From assembly GCA_963814915.1 (NCBI GenBank), contig CAWFEI010000014.1:1-64000 (forward strand): a stretch of DNA of 64,000 bases, read 5' to 3'. Below are positions 63,563-64,000 of the stretch, in pieces. The stretch is from VRUE01 sp963814915. Its GTDB lineage: Bacteria; Actinomycetota; Thermoleophilia; Solirubrobacterales; 70-9. A program made the position numbers and the translations under genes. How positions within the stretch are numbered: position 1 is the first letter of the stretch; each line of letters opens with the position of its first letter. The notes under the pieces are model-generated. The model made no database searches. It saw nothing but the letters and a program-made list of their open reading frames with translations, and was not told the origin of the DNA.

Positions 63563-64000
63563 GCGGACGACTCCTTTTTACGGAACGGCAATACGGCGCC
63601 CTCATCCGGCCCTGGGGGAATCAGATCGTGACCAGGGCCGGATGAGGGCTTGTTTTTTCCATCACCCGGCACGTCCTCCGCTTCGCGTCCGGGCGTGCCG
63701 GGTTGACCTTGGGGCGTGGGGGGCGAACTCTTGGACCCGGCCTGCGAGTCCTTGACCGGGTGGTCCTCTCCGGTCAGGGTGCCGTACAGGCCTACTTGGT
63801 CGGAGATGACTCTCCCGATTCGGGCGACGCCCTCGCGGATCTCCTCGTCGCCGACGCCTGAGAAGTTGAGCCGCATCGAGCTGCGCCCGCGGCTCTCGTC
63901 GACGTAGGCGGCCTGGCCGGGGACGAAGGCCACGTCCTCGCGCAGCGCCTTCGCCAGCAGGTCGCTGGTGTCGATGTACTCGGGCAGGGTGGCCCAGATG
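63559..64000 (-). CDS. PLP-dependent aminotransferase, C-terminal part
   Basis: The 3' end of a leftward gene that continues past the window. Visible residues (IWATLPEYIDTSDLLAKALR, VAFVPGQAAYVDESRGRS, MRLNFSGVGDEEIREGVARI) match the C-terminus of class I/II aminotransferases of the 2-aminoadipate/MocR-like type, including the Arg that binds the substrate carboxylate (in the MRLNFS segment). After LYGTLTGE the protein has an extra tail of about 66 residues rich in Pro, Gly and Ser (QGQPGTPGREAEDVPGDGK), encoded by DNA that forms two strong hairpins. The gene is coupled to the following ligase by ATGA. Confidence 0.8.
   Translation of the reverse strand, partial: IWATLPEYIDTSDLLAKALREDVAFVPGQAAYVDESRGRSSMRLNFSGVGDEEIREGVARIGRVISDQVGLYGTLTGEDHPVKDSQAGSKSSPPTPQGQPGTPGREAEDVPGDGKNKPSSGPGHDLIPPGPDEGAVLPFRKKESSA
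63598..63658. repeat. Hairpin E1: 18-bp perfect inverted repeat plus T-run
   Basis: GCCCTCATCCGGCCCTGG (63598-63615) and its exact complement (63632-63649) enclose a 16-base loop. On the plus strand TTGTTTTTT follows (63650-63658), the form of an intrinsic terminator. No plus-strand gene ends here: the nearest ends at 62637, about 1 kb away. On the minus strand it is inside aminotransferase coding sequence, where it encodes part of the extra tail. It may stop antisense read-through, or be a mobile palindrome. Confidence 0.8.
63664..63703. repeat. Hairpin E2 beside E1
   Basis: ACCCGGCACG (63664-63673) pairs exactly with CGTGCCGGGT (63694-63703), and inner bases also pair in part. It lies 5 bp from E1, also within the extra C-terminal coding segment of the aminotransferase gene, encoding roughly PGTPGREAEDVPG. 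With E1 it accounts for most of that tail. Confidence 0.65.

Noticed and set aside
63598..63658. E1 as the terminator of the parA-parB-tRNA-nuclease transcript
   Set aside because: It is shaped like a terminator on the right strand but lies about 1 kb beyond the last plus-strand gene, inside two minus-strand genes; kept as a hairpin of uncertain role.

Overview
The window is a high-GC chromosomal segment spanning the replication origin of an actinobacterium. The dnaA, dnaN, recF, dciA, gyrB, gyrA series runs leftward and rpmH, rnpA, yidD, yidC, jag, rsmG, parA, parB runs rightward, so the origin lies near 56-57.5 kb. Gene order, heavy use of GTG and TTG starts, the pstP-rodA-pbpA-pknB cell-wall operon and a crowd of divergent TetR regulators, one a fusion of two TetR proteins, suggest class Thermoleophilia (Solirubrobacterales-like). 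That placement is inference.

Layout. 0-3 kb is a decaying region: a broken two-gene TetR locus, a broken DUF429 gene and a fragment of a surface protein. 3-12.3 kb holds six more TetR loci mixed with two unrelated AAA ATPases and pyrF. 12.3-17.5 kb is metabolic: enoyl-CoA hydratase, sugar porter, metF, alpha/beta hydrolase, DUF3105 protein. 17.5-30.9 kb is a surface-polysaccharide locus: initiating sugar transferase, three glycosyltransferases, flippase, polymerase/ligase, CapD-type dehydratase, LytR_C protein, DedA and UppP. Three of its genes carry single-base frameshifts. A Fic protein with its own repeat-bearing promoter follows. 32.3-45 kb is the purM / Ser-Thr kinase / peptidoglycan block: three kinases, two FHA proteins, a PP2C phosphatase, RodA, a class B PBP and a D-Ala-D-Ala ligase. 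45-48.3 kb holds pheA, an HNH nuclease and a type II restriction-modification pair with an EcoRI-like nuclease. 48.3-62.6 kb is the origin region with a parS-like site, a tRNA-Ile and parAB. The right edge has a second D-Ala-D-Ala ligase and the 3' end of an aminotransferase gene.

How the parts cooperate. The polysaccharide locus has initiation, elongation, flipping and polymerisation functions plus UppP for lipid-carrier recycling. The kinase/FHA/PstP/RodA/PBP operon is the usual actinobacterial circuit coupling wall synthesis to phosphorylation. ParA, ParB and the parS-like site form the segregation module next to the origin.

The least expected feature is a set of long palindromic elements at 20.7, 21.9, 24.8, 25.7, 59.6 and 63.6 kb. 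Two of them share a roughly 70-bp core with a 12-bp variable segment, inside outer arms that differ between copies but stay self-complementary within each copy. Several overlap gene starts or stops or are translated in frame inside a gene, much as Rickettsia palindromic elements are.
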